From contig NZ_CP092334.1 in assembly GCF_018595685.2 (NCBI RefSeq), positions 4,058,001 through 4,122,000 of the forward strand: DNA of 64,000 bases. The letters run 5' to 3'. The DNA comes from Flavihumibacter rivuli. GTDB taxonomy: Bacteria; Bacteroidota; Bacteroidia; Chitinophagales; Chitinophagaceae. The position numbers were made by a program, and so were the translations under genes. Shown piece by piece: positions 54,085-62,354 of the stretch (position 1 is the first letter of the stretch; each line of letters starts with the position of its first letter). The notes below the pieces were generated by a model. The model did not search any database, had not been told where the DNA came from, and was given only the letters and a program-made list of their open reading frames with translations.

Positions 54085-55317
54085 TCAGGCCACTTTCAAC
54101 AAGCTCATCTTGCTCTTGTCGAACTTCTTCTCAGCATACTCAAGGGTGAGGTGGAATTTGGTTTCCTTGCTGGAAGGGAGTTCAAACATGGCATCGGTAA
54201 GGATGCTTTCGCAGATGGATCTCAGGCCGCGGGCGCCGAGTTTATACTCCATGGCCTTGGCTACCATGAAATCCAGGACTTCAATGTCAATGGTCAGTTC
54301 AATGCCTTCTATCTCGAACAATTTCTTGTATTGTTTGATCAGGGCATTCTTGGGTTCGGTCAGGATGGAGCGAAGTGTTTCTGCATCCAGCGGGTTAAGG
54401 TAGGTAACCACGGGAAGGCGTCCGAGCAGTTCGGGTATCAAACCAAAATGCTTCAGGTCCTGTGCATTCACATACTGCAGGAGGTTATTCTTCGCCTGCT
54501 CCTGTTGCTCCTTGTTTACATTGAATCCAATAGCGTTGGTGTTGATCCTTCTGGCGATCAGTTTGTCTACACCATCGAAGGCCCCGCCACAAATGAACAG
54601 GATGTTCTGGGTGTTGATCTTGATCAGCTTTTGTTCAGGATGCTTCCTGCCACCTTGCGGCGGTACCAGTACGTCCGTTCCTTCCAATAATTTCAACAGG
54701 CCCTGTTGCACACCTTCACCGCTCACATCGCGGGTGATGGAAGGGTTATCTCCCTTGCGGGCAATCTTGTCAATCTCATCGATATAGACAATACCGCGTT
54801 CTGCAGCTGCTACATCATAGTTGCAAACCTGTAACAGCCTGGTGAGGATGCTTTCCACATCTTCCCCCACATAGCCGGCCTCTGTAAAGACCGTAGCATC
54901 CACAATAGCAAAAGGTACATTCAGCAATTTGGCAATGGTTTTGGCCAAAAGGGTTTTACCTGTACCGGTTTCGCCCACCATTACGATGTTGCTTTTCTCG
55001 ATATCAATATCGTTGTCGGTGTTCTTTTGCTGGAGGCGTTTATAATGGTTGTAAACCGCAACAGCCAAAACCTTCTTGGCATCGTCCTGGCCTATTACGT
55101 ACTCGTCAAGGAATCTTTTGATCTCGATAGGTTTCTTGACCGTCAGTTTGAATCCGGAGCCCTGTGATTCCGACCGGGTAAGCAGTTCCTGCTCAATGAT
55201 CTCCCGGGCATGTTCCACACAGTTCTCACAAATATGTCCATCCTGGCCGGCAATGAGGATCTTGACCTCATCCCTGCTTCGGCCGCAGAATGAACAATGT
55301 AAGGTGTTTTTCGCCAT
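54085..55317 (-). CDS. clpX: Clp protease ATP-binding subunit ClpX
   Basis: This 410-residue AAA+ unfoldase delivers tagged proteins to ClpP. The N-terminal zinc domain has Cys8, Cys11, Cys30 and Cys33; Walker A GETGTGKT is at 115-122; Walker B is in [10 protein letters not shown]. The [10 protein letters not shown] segment and the C-terminal [13 protein letters not shown] are typical. ATG at 55317 gives the family start [13 protein letters not shown]. It is downstream of clpP on the same strand but separated by a strong hairpin. Confidence 0.97.
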   Translation of the reverse strand: MAKNTLHCSFCGRSRDEVKILIAGQDGHICENCVEHAREIIEQELLTRSESQGSGFKLTVKKPIEIKRFLDEYVIGQDDAKKVLAVAVYNHYKRLQQKNTDNDIDIEKSNIVMVGETGTGKTLLAKTIAKLLNVPFAIVDATVFTEAGYVGEDVESILTRLLQVCNYDVAAAERGIVYIDEIDKIARKGDNPSITRDVSGEGVQQGLLKLLEGTDVLVPPQGGRKHPEQKLIKINTQNILFICGGAFDGVDKLIARRINTNAIGFNVNKEQQEQAKNNLLQYVNAQDLKHFGLIPELLGRLPVVTYLNPLDAETLRSILTEPKNALIKQYKKLFEIEGIELTIDIEVLDFMVAKAMEYKLGARGLRSICESILTDAMFELPSSKETKFHLTLEYAEKKFDKSKMSLLKVA

Positions 55318-55371
55318 AGCTCTCAATTACTTCAAATACAAAGTTACCCATTCCCTTCAAAAGGGGAAGAT

Positions 55372-55414
55372 AAAAAACCGTTTCTACCATGTTTTTGGGT
55401 AGAAACGGTTTTTT
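55372..55414. terminator. Strong hairpin between clpP and clpX
   Basis: Two 17-base complementary arms (55372-55388 and 55398-55414) surround a 9-base loop. The A/T ends make it a terminator on either strand, so clpX probably has separate or attenuated transcription. A second hairpin GTGGCAT/ATGCCAC lies at 55420-55438. Confidence 0.85.
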
Positions 55415-55461
55415 TACCTGTGGCATTTACGATGCCACGACCTTTTTTATTGGTAATTATC

Positions 55462-56088
55462 TCATAATTTCTCTAAAAGGCCATCCACTATACCATATTC
55501 GATGGCTTCCTGGGCATCCATCCAATAATCGCGATCAAAATCCTTCATGACCTGGGCAAGGGTTTTACCGCAGTTCTCTGCAAGTATCTTCGCGCCCATT
55601 TCCTTTACTTTCTTGGTTTGCCTTGCCTGGATCTCCAGGTCAGCGCTAACCCCCTGCATATAGCCACCCAGGCTGGGTTGGTGGATCATTACTTCACCAT
55701 GCGGATAAATGAAACGCCTACCCTTGGCGCCTCCGCTCAGCAGGATCGATCCCATTGAGGCAGCAAGCCCCATGCAGATAGTGCTAATCGGGCTTTTCAG
55801 CATTTTCATGGTATCATAGATAACCATGCCGCTGGTGACAACACCCCCGGGGCTGTTGATGAAAAACTTGATCTCTTCTCCGGGCTTGTCAGCATCCAAT
55901 AACAACATCTTAGTAACCACTTCACGGGCCGACTTGTCTTCCACCGGCCCCCAAAGGTAAACGGCGCGTTGGTCGAAAAAATACTTTTCGAGCCTTTTGT
56001 TTAGCATCAACAAATCATCCCTCTTGTCGTTAGTGGGTTGCTCTTCTTCCTCTTCCATGCGGAGGAAATTATATTTATTAGGAAACAT
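55462..56088 (-). CDS. clpP: ATP-dependent Clp protease proteolytic subunit, second copy
   Basis: This 208-residue serine peptidase has the complete triad Ser111 (LAASMGS), His136 (MIHQPS) and Asp185 (FDRDYW), numbered as in the E. coli precursor. An acidic N-terminal extension (MEEEEEQPTNDKRDD) precedes the first helix. It lies 47 bases downstream of another clpP on the same strand and upstream of clpX. The two copies differ in N-terminus and substrate-cleft residues, so they may form a mixed barrel. Confidence 0.95.
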   Translation of the reverse strand: MFPNKYNFLRMEEEEEQPTNDKRDDLLMLNKRLEKYFFDQRAVYLWGPVEDKSAREVVTKMLLLDADKPGEEIKFFINSPGGVVTSGMVIYDTMKMLKSPISTICMGLAASMGSILLSGGAKGRRFIYPHGEVMIHQPSLGGYMQGVSADLEIQARQTKKVKEMGAKILAENCGKTLAQVMKDFDRDYWMDAQEAIEYGIVDGLLEKL

Positions 56089-56135
56089 ATTGCTGTTTGT
56101 TTTCGGTTAGATATTTCAGGTTTATTGCAATTGCA

Positions 56136-56822
56136 TTAATCCTTTTTTTCCTTCCTTGGGTTTACGAAAAGTACTTCGTCCACCAGTCCATATTCTTTTG
56201 CCTCGGTAGAAGTGAGCCAATAATCACGGTCACAATCTTTTTCTACCTGCTTAACTGGTTTGCCGGTATGGCTGGAAATGATCTCGTAAAGTTCCTTCTT
56301 GAGTTTTTTGATCTCGTTAACGGTGATCTCGATATCACTAGCCTGGCCACCAATTGCCCCGCTGGGTTGGTGCATCATGATGCGGCTGTGCTTCAGTGCT
56401 GTACGCTTGCCCTTGGTGCCCGCGCACATCAGTACTGCGCCCATAGAGGCCGCCATCCCGATGCAAATAGTAGCGACATCCGGCGTGATGAACTGCATGG
56501 TGTCGTAAATGCCGAGGCCTGCATATACACTACCTCCCGGGCTGTTGATATAGATCTGGATATCGCGGGTACGGTCTGTGCTTTCCAGGAACAACAACTG
56601 GGCTGTAACAATATTGGCCACTTCGTCATTGATCGGATAGCCCAGGAAAATGATCCTGTCCATCATCAGGCGGCTGTATACATCCATTACCGCAATATTC
56701 ATGGGACGCTCCTCAATGATGTTCGGGGTAAGGTTGGTTACCAGGTGCTTCTGGTAATCGTGGAGGGTCAGGCTGGAGATGCCCCTATGCTTGACCGCGT
56801 ATTTTTCAAATTCTGAACTCAT
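56136..56822 (-). CDS. clpP: ATP-dependent Clp protease proteolytic subunit, first copy
   Basis: This 228-residue Clp peptidase has Ser126 (MAASMGA), His151 (MMHQPS) and Asp198 (CDRDYW), all present. Its N-terminus (about 45 residues before the core) is longer than usual and may be processed. It follows trigger factor, with an 11-bp tandem repeat array between the two genes. It is upstream of the second clpP on the same strand, so the two are likely co-transcribed. Confidence 0.95.
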   Translation of the reverse strand: MSSEFEKYAVKHRGISSLTLHDYQKHLVTNLTPNIIEERPMNIAVMDVYSRLMMDRIIFLGYPINDEVANIVTAQLLFLESTDRTRDIQIYINSPGGSVYAGLGIYDTMQFITPDVATICIGMAASMGAVLMCAGTKGKRTALKHSRIMMHQPSGAIGGQASDIEITVNEIKKLKKELYEIISSHTGKPVKQVEKDCDRDYWLTSTEAKEYGLVDEVLFVNPRKEKKD

Positions 56823-56938
56823 ATCTCAGGACAATTTTGATAAAAATAAGGTAGAAGAGTGGTGCAAATATCTTTCCAATTGAAAATCATGACAAAAAAC
56901 CCGTTCGCGACTGCCAAAATTGGTGAACTCACCCTCGC

Positions 56939-57083
56939 GGGTCGGCCGCAGGTCCGACCCGTCTCCGACCCGTCTCCGACCCGTCTCCGACCCGTCTCCG
57001 ACCCGTCTCCGACCCGTCTCCGACCCGTCTCCGACCCGTCTCCGACCCGTCTCCGACCCGTCTCCGACCCGTTTCCGACGTCG
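56939..57083. repeat. 11-bp minisatellite, 11 copies, between tig and clpP
   Basis: The unit CGACCCGTCTC is repeated without gaps from 56955 to 57075: ten identical copies and a last one with one C-to-T change. It is flanked by an inverted repeat GGGTCGG/CCGACCC at 56939-56960 and ends in the palindrome CGACGTCG (57076-57083). The array is far richer in C/G than its surroundings. It lies upstream of clpP and past the tig terminator. Stop-free frames through it exist on both strands but look non-coding. Confidence 0.95.
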
Positions 57084-57109
57084 ACCGTTTAAACACCCTG
57101 TTTATGGAT

Positions 57110-57139
57110 AAAAAAAAGACTAGCCGGGGCTAGTCTTTT
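57110..57139 (-). terminator. Terminator after tig
   Basis: AAAAGACTAGCC and GGCTAGTCTTTT are perfect 12-base arms; on the minus strand a T run follows, 20 bases past the tig stop. Confidence 0.88.
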
Positions 57140-57159
57140 ATATTAGGAAATCCAATCGA

Positions 57160-58539
57160 TTAGTGGTGGTGATGGTGCTCTGCCTGCAGTTTATTGAAGG
57201 CTTCCAGGCTGATGGGGGTTTCATTTTTCTGAACCTTGCTTTCAGCTACGGCGAAAAGCTTGTCGCTTTGGATGCGGTGGAAGCTTTCTTCTACAAATTT
57301 GCGGTCTTTAACCATACGGTTAACGTAGTCGTCAACCCAAGGTTGGTCCATGTCAACCTGTCCCATATTACCCATATAGCTGAACAACTGGGCCTTGGCG
57401 AAATCACGGATATCTTCCTGGTTTACTTCAATGTTGTTGTCTTTTACCAGTTGGTCTACGATCAGGGTCCACTTCAGGGAGTTGGAGAAAGAAGGATATT
57501 CCTTTTCTGCCTCGTCCTCAGACTTTCTCTGCTCTGCGCCGGTTTGCATCCAGCGCTTCAGGAAAGTTTCAGGGAACTCGATGGTAGTATTGTCGAGCAG
57601 GTAATGATAAATGCTATCGAATAACTGGTTGCGGCTTTGGTTGTCCAGCTGCAGTTGGATGTCGGCCTTGATGGCTTCGCGGAAGGCTGCTTCGTCAGCG
57701 ATTTCCTTACCAGGGAATACCACCTTGAAGAAGTTCTCATCAAGAGCTGCTTTCTCCAGCAAGCCAACCTTAGTGATCACCAGCTTGAAATTCTTTTCAG
57801 CTGCTGCGGCATCATCCTTGGCAAATCCCAGGTCACTCAGGATCCACTCGCGCTCCTTTGTGTCGAAGGCGTTGGCCAGGGTGAGGGAAACTTCGTCATT
57901 GGCTTTCTTGCCAACCAGGTTGGGGCGGAAGCTTTCAGCGAAATATTTAACCAGCAGGGAGTTCTCCTTGCGAGCACCACCTTCCACTTCGTTGCCGGCT
58001 GCGTCAGTTTCGATAAAGGTAACGTTGATCACATTGTCATCACCTGTGATGGCTTCCGGCTCAGTCATGTTGCCGTTGCGCATTTGCAGGCGCTCCACTT
58101 CTTCATTGATCATTTCTTCAGTAACCTCGATCTTGTAAAAGGTAAGACTGGCTTTGCCCAGGTCGGCTACCTTGAAATCAGGCTTTAGGCCGATCTCAAA
58201 TGCAAAAGCATATTCGTCAGGATTGTTGAAGTCAAGCTGACGGGCATCGTTCTCTGGTAAGGGAAGTGGCTGAGCAAAGATCTCCAGCTTTTCATTGACC
58301 ATGTAATCGTTCAATTGCTTCTCAACTGAGCGGAGAACTTCGTCAACGAAAACAGATTGGCCATGCATTTTGCGGATCAGTCCGGTGGGAACCATACCCT
58401 TGCGGAATCCGGGAATGTTGGCTTGTTTGCTATATGCCTTCAGTGCTTTCTCGAAGGATGGCAAATAGTCTTCTTTTGCCAGTTTCACGGTGATCTTGTC
58501 ATTCAACAGACCGATATTTTCCCTCGTAACGGTTGCCAT
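57160..58539 (-). CDS. tig: Trigger factor chaperone with natural His5 C-terminus
   Basis: This 459-residue ribosome-bound chaperone has the ribosome-docking loop GFRKGMVP near residue 45, a degenerate PPIase-type middle domain (about 150-245) and a helical C-terminal domain. The start MATVTRENIG is the only sensible ATG. The last residues are AEHHHHH, a run of five histidines just before the stop. It precedes the two clpP genes on the same strand, with a terminator between. A leader hairpin GGGAATTT/AAACTCCC (58571-58590) and a TACCTTTG element lie upstream. Confidence 0.95.
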   Translation of the reverse strand: MATVTRENIGLLNDKITVKLAKEDYLPSFEKALKAYSKQANIPGFRKGMVPTGLIRKMHGQSVFVDEVLRSVEKQLNDYMVNEKLEIFAQPLPLPENDARQLDFNNPDEYAFAFEIGLKPDFKVADLGKASLTFYKIEVTEEMINEEVERLQMRNGNMTEPEAITGDDNVINVTFIETDAAGNEVEGGARKENSLLVKYFAESFRPNLVGKKANDEVSLTLANAFDTKEREWILSDLGFAKDDAAAAEKNFKLVITKVGLLEKAALDENFFKVVFPGKEIADEAAFREAIKADIQLQLDNQSRNQLFDSIYHYLLDNTTIEFPETFLKRWMQTGAEQRKSEDEAEKEYPSFSNSLKWTLIVDQLVKDNNIEVNQEDIRDFAKAQLFSYMGNMGQVDMDQPWVDDYVNRMVKDRKFVEESFHRIQSDKLFAVAESKVQKNETPISLEAFNKLQAEHHHHH

Positions 58540-58603
58540 GCTTTGGAATTTATTTATTAGTGAATCAATACGGGAATTTTAGTAAACTCCCGAAAATGGG
58601 CTG

Positions 58604-58611
58604 CAAAGGTA
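58604..58611 (-). promoter_or_regulatory. Candidate -7 element for tig
   Basis: TACCTTTG on the minus strand matches TAnnTTTG, 64 bases before the tig ATG. Confidence 0.45.
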
Positions 58612-58644
58612 GGAATAAATGACTTTTCCACGCCGTTAAATCAG

Positions 58645-58675
58645 AAAAAAGGCCTATGTCAGGACGACATAGGCC
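58645..58675 (-). terminator. Terminator after the universal stress protein gene
   Basis: GGCCTATGTC and GACATAGGCC arms with loop AGGAC; a T run follows on the minus strand. Confidence 0.88.
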
Positions 58676-58700
58676 GGGGGATTGAAAATCAGGTGTTCTA

Positions 58701-59528
58701 TTAGTCCTTGTCCTGCAGGACCAGGTAGGGCATATTAATTTTATGTACCATATGTCCGGTATGGCTTCCGCTGACCAGCCTTTCCCACCAGTTGTGCTTA
58801 TGGGCTACCATTACCAGCATTTGGCTGGGGTTTGCATCCAGGAACTCGGACAGCCCGTCTTCCACATTGATATTTTCCCTTGTCTGGTATTCGTGTTTCA
58901 TTTCTTCCAGCAATGGCTCCAGGCGAACCTTTCCGCTGATCTGCTCCGCTGTCATGATCTCTCCGGGTCGCTGGATGTTTACAACGGTCAGCTGGGTTTC
59001 GGGATGGAGCCTGCTGATCTCCCTTAGGGTCTTCAGGCACCTGACGTTCATGGTATAGCTGTAATCCGTAGCATAGGTGATCTGCTTAATGGGCTCAAAA
59101 GTCCTGCCGGTGGGAATGACAAGGACCGGTATATGGGATTTCCTGAGGATAGCCGAGGTTGTGCTGCCCACCAGTTTATCCAATACCGTGCTTTCTCCCC
59201 GCATACCTACCACCAACAGGTCGGCCCCGATTTCCTTGGACTGGTAGACCACTTCATCAGCCGGCATCCCAATGGTGACCATAGGTAACACCTCACCGCC
59301 ACTAATGGCGCGCAGTTCTTCCGCTAATTCTGCAGCTGCTTTTTCGTTGTCTTTCTGCAATTCATCTACTGAAACCATAACATAAGGTACTTCGCTAACG
59401 GGCGTAGGCAGCAGGTAAGCATGGAGTAAAGTGAGTTTGGCACCGGCTAGTTTGGCTAACTGTGCAGCATACCGGGCGGCGTTCTTGGAGGGGACTGAGA
59501 AGTCGGTTGCGACCAGGATTGATTTCAT
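58701..59528 (-). CDS. Tandem-domain universal stress protein
   Basis: This 275-residue cytoplasmic protein has two UspA domains (1-147 and about 150-275). The first carries the ATP-type loop VVGMRGESTVLDKLVGSTTSAIL, close to the G-2X-G-9X-G(S/T) pattern; the second has the degenerate VMVAHKHNWWERLVSGSHTGHMV. Each starts with a typical first strand (ILVATDFSVPSKNAARYA and ITYATDYSY). Family members respond to starvation and oxygen stress. A 12-base palindrome lies 52-63 bases upstream. Confidence 0.92.
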   Translation of the reverse strand: MKSILVATDFSVPSKNAARYAAQLAKLAGAKLTLLHAYLLPTPVSEVPYVMVSVDELQKDNEKAAAELAEELRAISGGEVLPMVTIGMPADEVVYQSKEIGADLLVVGMRGESTVLDKLVGSTTSAILRKSHIPVLVIPTGRTFEPIKQITYATDYSYTMNVRCLKTLREISRLHPETQLTVVNIQRPGEIMTAEQISGKVRLEPLLEEMKHEYQTRENINVEDGLSEFLDANPSQMLVMVAHKHNWWERLVSGSHTGHMVHKINMPYLVLQDKD

Positions 59529-59579
59529 ATCTAAGGAATTATTATGCGTGAAAATAGTCCAAGTGCTCCTTAGTTAAAA

Positions 59580-59591
59580 TGATAATTATCA
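59580..59591. promoter_or_regulatory. Palindrome upstream of the universal stress protein gene
   Basis: TGATAATTATCA is a perfect 12-base palindrome 52 bases before the start codon. It resembles half of a Fur-type box, but the regulator is unknown. Confidence 0.4.
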
Positions 59592-59693
59592 GTTTTTGGA
59601 ATGAGAAGCCCCCATCATGCTGTCCGGCCTTTATTATAGCGGTAAGCTTTTGGAAAAGAAAAGGGGAGTCGCTGGAGTGATCACCAAAAAAGA

Positions 59694-59717
59694 AAGGGCC
59701 TTCCGGAGAAGGCCCTT
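59694..59717 (-). terminator. Terminator after tRNA-Leu
   Basis: AAGGGCCTTC and GAAGGCCCTT are perfect 10-base arms with a 4-base loop and TCTTTTTT following on the minus strand. Confidence 0.85.
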
Positions 59718-59719
59718 CG

Positions 59720-59801
59720 TGCGGGCGATAGGAGTCGAACCTACACGCCTCGCGGCGTCAGATCCTAAGTCTGATGCGTCTGCCAGTTTCGCCACGCCCG
59801 C
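59720..59801 (-). tRNA. tRNA-Leu (anticodon UAG)
   Basis: The 82-base cloverleaf has acceptor arms GCGGGCG/CGCCCGC, a D-arm GCG/CGC, anticodon stem TCAGA/TCTGA around CTTAGGA, a long variable arm CGCC-GCGA-GGCG typical of class II tRNAs, and a T-loop TTCGACT. CCA is not encoded. It reads CUN leucine codons. A terminator follows directly. Confidence 0.96.
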
Positions 59802-59968
59802 ATTTTTTAGCAGGAAGTCAAAAAGAAGATCTTGTGGTATATTGTAGAAACAACCGTTGTTTTCTTCTGTTTCCCCTCCCGTTTTCCTTAGGGGATGCAA
59901 ATGTAATGGCATTTATTGAAAAAACGAAAACAACTCCTTTTCTGTAAATTCGTTTTATAAGTATAGGA

Positions 59969-62212
59969 ATGGAAACCGTAGCTGCGATACCGAAGTATAA
60001 CCTGAATGAGGAGCAAGAGAAGAAATTGATCCTTCGTGAATACCGTGCCTTGTTGCGTTGCCTGAAACCCAAATTAAAGCCTGGTGATAAGGAATTGGTG
60101 AGAAATGCATTTGAGATCGCCGCAGATGCCCATAAGACCATGCGCCGCAAGAGCGGGGAGCCCTATATCCTTCACCCACTGGCGGTTGCCCGGATTTGTG
60201 TGGAAGAGGTGGGGCTGGGTGTCCGGTCAACGATCTGCGCCCTCCTGCATGATACAGTTGAAGATACCGATGTTACCCTGGATGATATTGAGCGGGAGTT
60301 TGGAGGCGAGATCGCCCGTATCGTGGATGGGTTGACCAAGATCGCGAATGTTATTGATGTGAATGCTTCCCAGCAAGCTGAGAATTTCAAGAAGATCCTG
60401 CTCACCCTAACCGATGACCCGCGCGTCATCCTGATCAAGTTGACCGATCGCCTGCACAATATGCGCACCCTGGAGAGCATGAAAAGGGAAAAGCAGTTGA
60501 AGATCGCTTCTGAAACGGTCTATGTTTATGCCCCGCTTGCCCACAGGATGGGCTTATACTCCATCAAGACCGAGATGGAAGACCTGGCCATGAAATACAT
60601 GGAACCGGAAACCTACAAGGAAATCGCCAGGAAACTTGCTGAAACCAAAAGGGAACGCACGCGCTATATCAATGAATTCATCCGGCCGCTAAGGGAGAAA
60701 ATGGAAAAGGGTGATTTCGATTTTGATATTTATGGCCGGCCTAAAAGCATCCATTCTATCTGGAATAAAATGAAGAAGAAGGGAGTGAGTTTTGAGGAAG
60801 TGTATGACCTCTTCGCCATCAGGGTGATCCTGAATTCGCCCCCCGAAAAGGAAAAGGAGGACTGCTGGAAAGTTTATTCCATGATCACGGATGAATATAC
60901 CCCATCCCCTGAAAGACTGCGTGACTGGTTAAGTAATCCCAAATCCAATGGCTATGAGGCCCTCCATACAACGGTGATGGGGCCACAGGGAAAATGGGTG
61001 GAAGTGCAGATCAGGACCAAACGGATGAATGAGATCGCTGAAAAGGGACTTGCTGCCCACTGGAAGTATAAGGAAGGGGCCAGTGATGAAAGCCGTTTCG
61101 ATAAATGGTTCCAGCAGATCAGGGAGGTTTTGCAGACCCAGGATACAGACTCCGTTGATTTTCTACAGGATTTCAAGACCAGCTTCCTGGCGGAAGAGAT
61201 TTATGTATATACACCTAAGGGCGACGTGAAGATGTTGCCTGTGGGATCTACCGCCCTTGACTTTGCATTTGCCATCCACAGCGCTGTTGGTGCCAGGTGT
61301 ATTGGTGCCAAGGTAAACCACAAGCTTGTTCCACTGAGCCACAAGTTGCGCAGTGGTGACCAGATCGAGATCATTACTTCAAATAAGCAGAAGCCAACCG
61401 AGGATTGGCTGAACTTTGTCGTTACCGCGAAGGCCAAGACCAAGATCAAGGATGCGCTGAAGGAAGAGAAGAGGAAGATCGCAGAAGATGGCAAGTATGT
61501 AGTGCAGCGAAAGCTTGAAGGTATGGGTGCATCTTTCAGCCAGCATAATATTGATGAACTCACCAGTTATTATAAACAGGTTTCTTCCCTTGATTTTTTC
61601 TACCATGTCGCTACACGCGTTATCGATCTCAAGGAACTGAAAGATTTCAATGTGCTTGGTGATAAGCTGGAAGCTCCAAAGCCATTGAAGATTCTTACAG
61701 AGAATAAGGTTGAATCCAATAACCTGCATGGCGGCTTACCCAAAAAAGATGCGGAATTGATCATCTTTGGTGAGAGCAGCGACAAGATCGTCTACAATCT
61801 TGCCAATTGCTGTAAGCCCATTCCCGGAGATGATGTATTTGGATTTGTAACAACAGGAAAAGGCCTGACCATTCACCGGACCAATTGTCCCAATGCCGCA
61901 AAATTGCTGGCAAATTACGGGCACAGGGTGGTGAAGACCAAGTGGGCCAAGAACAAGGAAATCTCCTTCCTGACCGGTTTGCATATCATTGGATTGGATG
62001 ACGTGGGCGTGGTCAACAAGATCACCAACCTGATCTCGGGCGAAATGAAAATCAATATCAGTGCCCTGTCCATTGAAGCCAAGGAAGGTATCTTCAAGGG
62101 TTCTATCAAAGTGTTCGTACACGATAAGGAAGAGTTGGATGAATTGGTGAGCCGGCTAAAACAATTAAGCGGGATCCATTCCATTGAGCGCTTCGATACC
62201 GATACCCCCTGA
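59969..62212 (+). CDS. Bifunctional (p)ppGpp synthetase/hydrolase (RelA/SpoT family)
   Basis: This 747-residue RSH enzyme is the regulator of the stringent response. The hydrolase HD domain is intact (LLHDTVEDTDV, about residue 95); the synthetase domain follows (about 240-350: FDIYGRPKSIHSIWNKM, YDLFAIRVIL, GYEALHTTVMGP). A TGS domain (about 400-460, EEIYVYTPKGDVKMLP) and a C-terminal ACT domain (about 670-745) complete it. Both active-site motifs are present, so it probably makes and degrades the alarmone, as SpoT/Rel does. It is divergent from the tRNA-Leu gene. Confidence 0.96.
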   Translation: METVAAIPKYNLNEEQEKKLILREYRALLRCLKPKLKPGDKELVRNAFEIAADAHKTMRRKSGEPYILHPLAVARICVEEVGLGVRSTICALLHDTVEDTDVTLDDIEREFGGEIARIVDGLTKIANVIDVNASQQAENFKKILLTLTDDPRVILIKLTDRLHNMRTLESMKREKQLKIASETVYVYAPLAHRMGLYSIKTEMEDLAMKYMEPETYKEIARKLAETKRERTRYINEFIRPLREKMEKGDFDFDIYGRPKSIHSIWNKMKKKGVSFEEVYDLFAIRVILNSPPEKEKEDCWKVYSMITDEYTPSPERLRDWLSNPKSNGYEALHTTVMGPQGKWVEVQIRTKRMNEIAEKGLAAHWKYKEGASDESRFDKWFQQIREVLQTQDTDSVDFLQDFKTSFLAEEIYVYTPKGDVKMLPVGSTALDFAFAIHSAVGARCIGAKVNHKLVPLSHKLRSGDQIEIITSNKQKPTEDWLNFVVTAKAKTKIKDALKEEKRKIAEDGKYVVQRKLEGMGASFSQHNIDELTSYYKQVSSLDFFYHVATRVIDLKELKDFNVLGDKLEAPKPLKILTENKVESNNLHGGLPKKDAELIIFGESSDKIVYNLANCCKPIPGDDVFGFVTTGKGLTIHRTNCPNAAKLLANYGHRVVKTKWAKNKEISFLTGLHIIGLDDVGVVNKITNLISGEMKINISALSIEAKEGIFKGSIKVFVHDKEELDELVSRLKQLSGIHSIERFDTDTP

Positions 62213-62354
62213 CGAACTTATCATGTATGCTTTAACGTTAGCATTCAAATAGCGCATTTGCTCATTGGAAATCTTCAGTTCAGTACTCTTGAAAAGTTTT
62301 CATAACTTTTGGGAATATAAATTGAACCTGATTCAATAACCAAAAAATGCTGCT

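Noticed and set aside
56939..57083. CRISPR-like array
   Set aside because: Units are contiguous with no unique spacers, and no cas genes are in the window.
56859..57111. Reading frames encoding an RPVSDPSPTRL repeat peptide on the + strand
   Set aside because: An 11-base unit without stop codons gives the same 11-residue repeat in every frame on a strand, so openness is automatic. No credible start signal or conserved flanking domain is visible.
62213..62354. RNA gene or promoter between rel and the last SusC
   Set aside because: TAACTTTTG is one base off the TAnnTTTG consensus, and no stable fold or terminator could be recognised.
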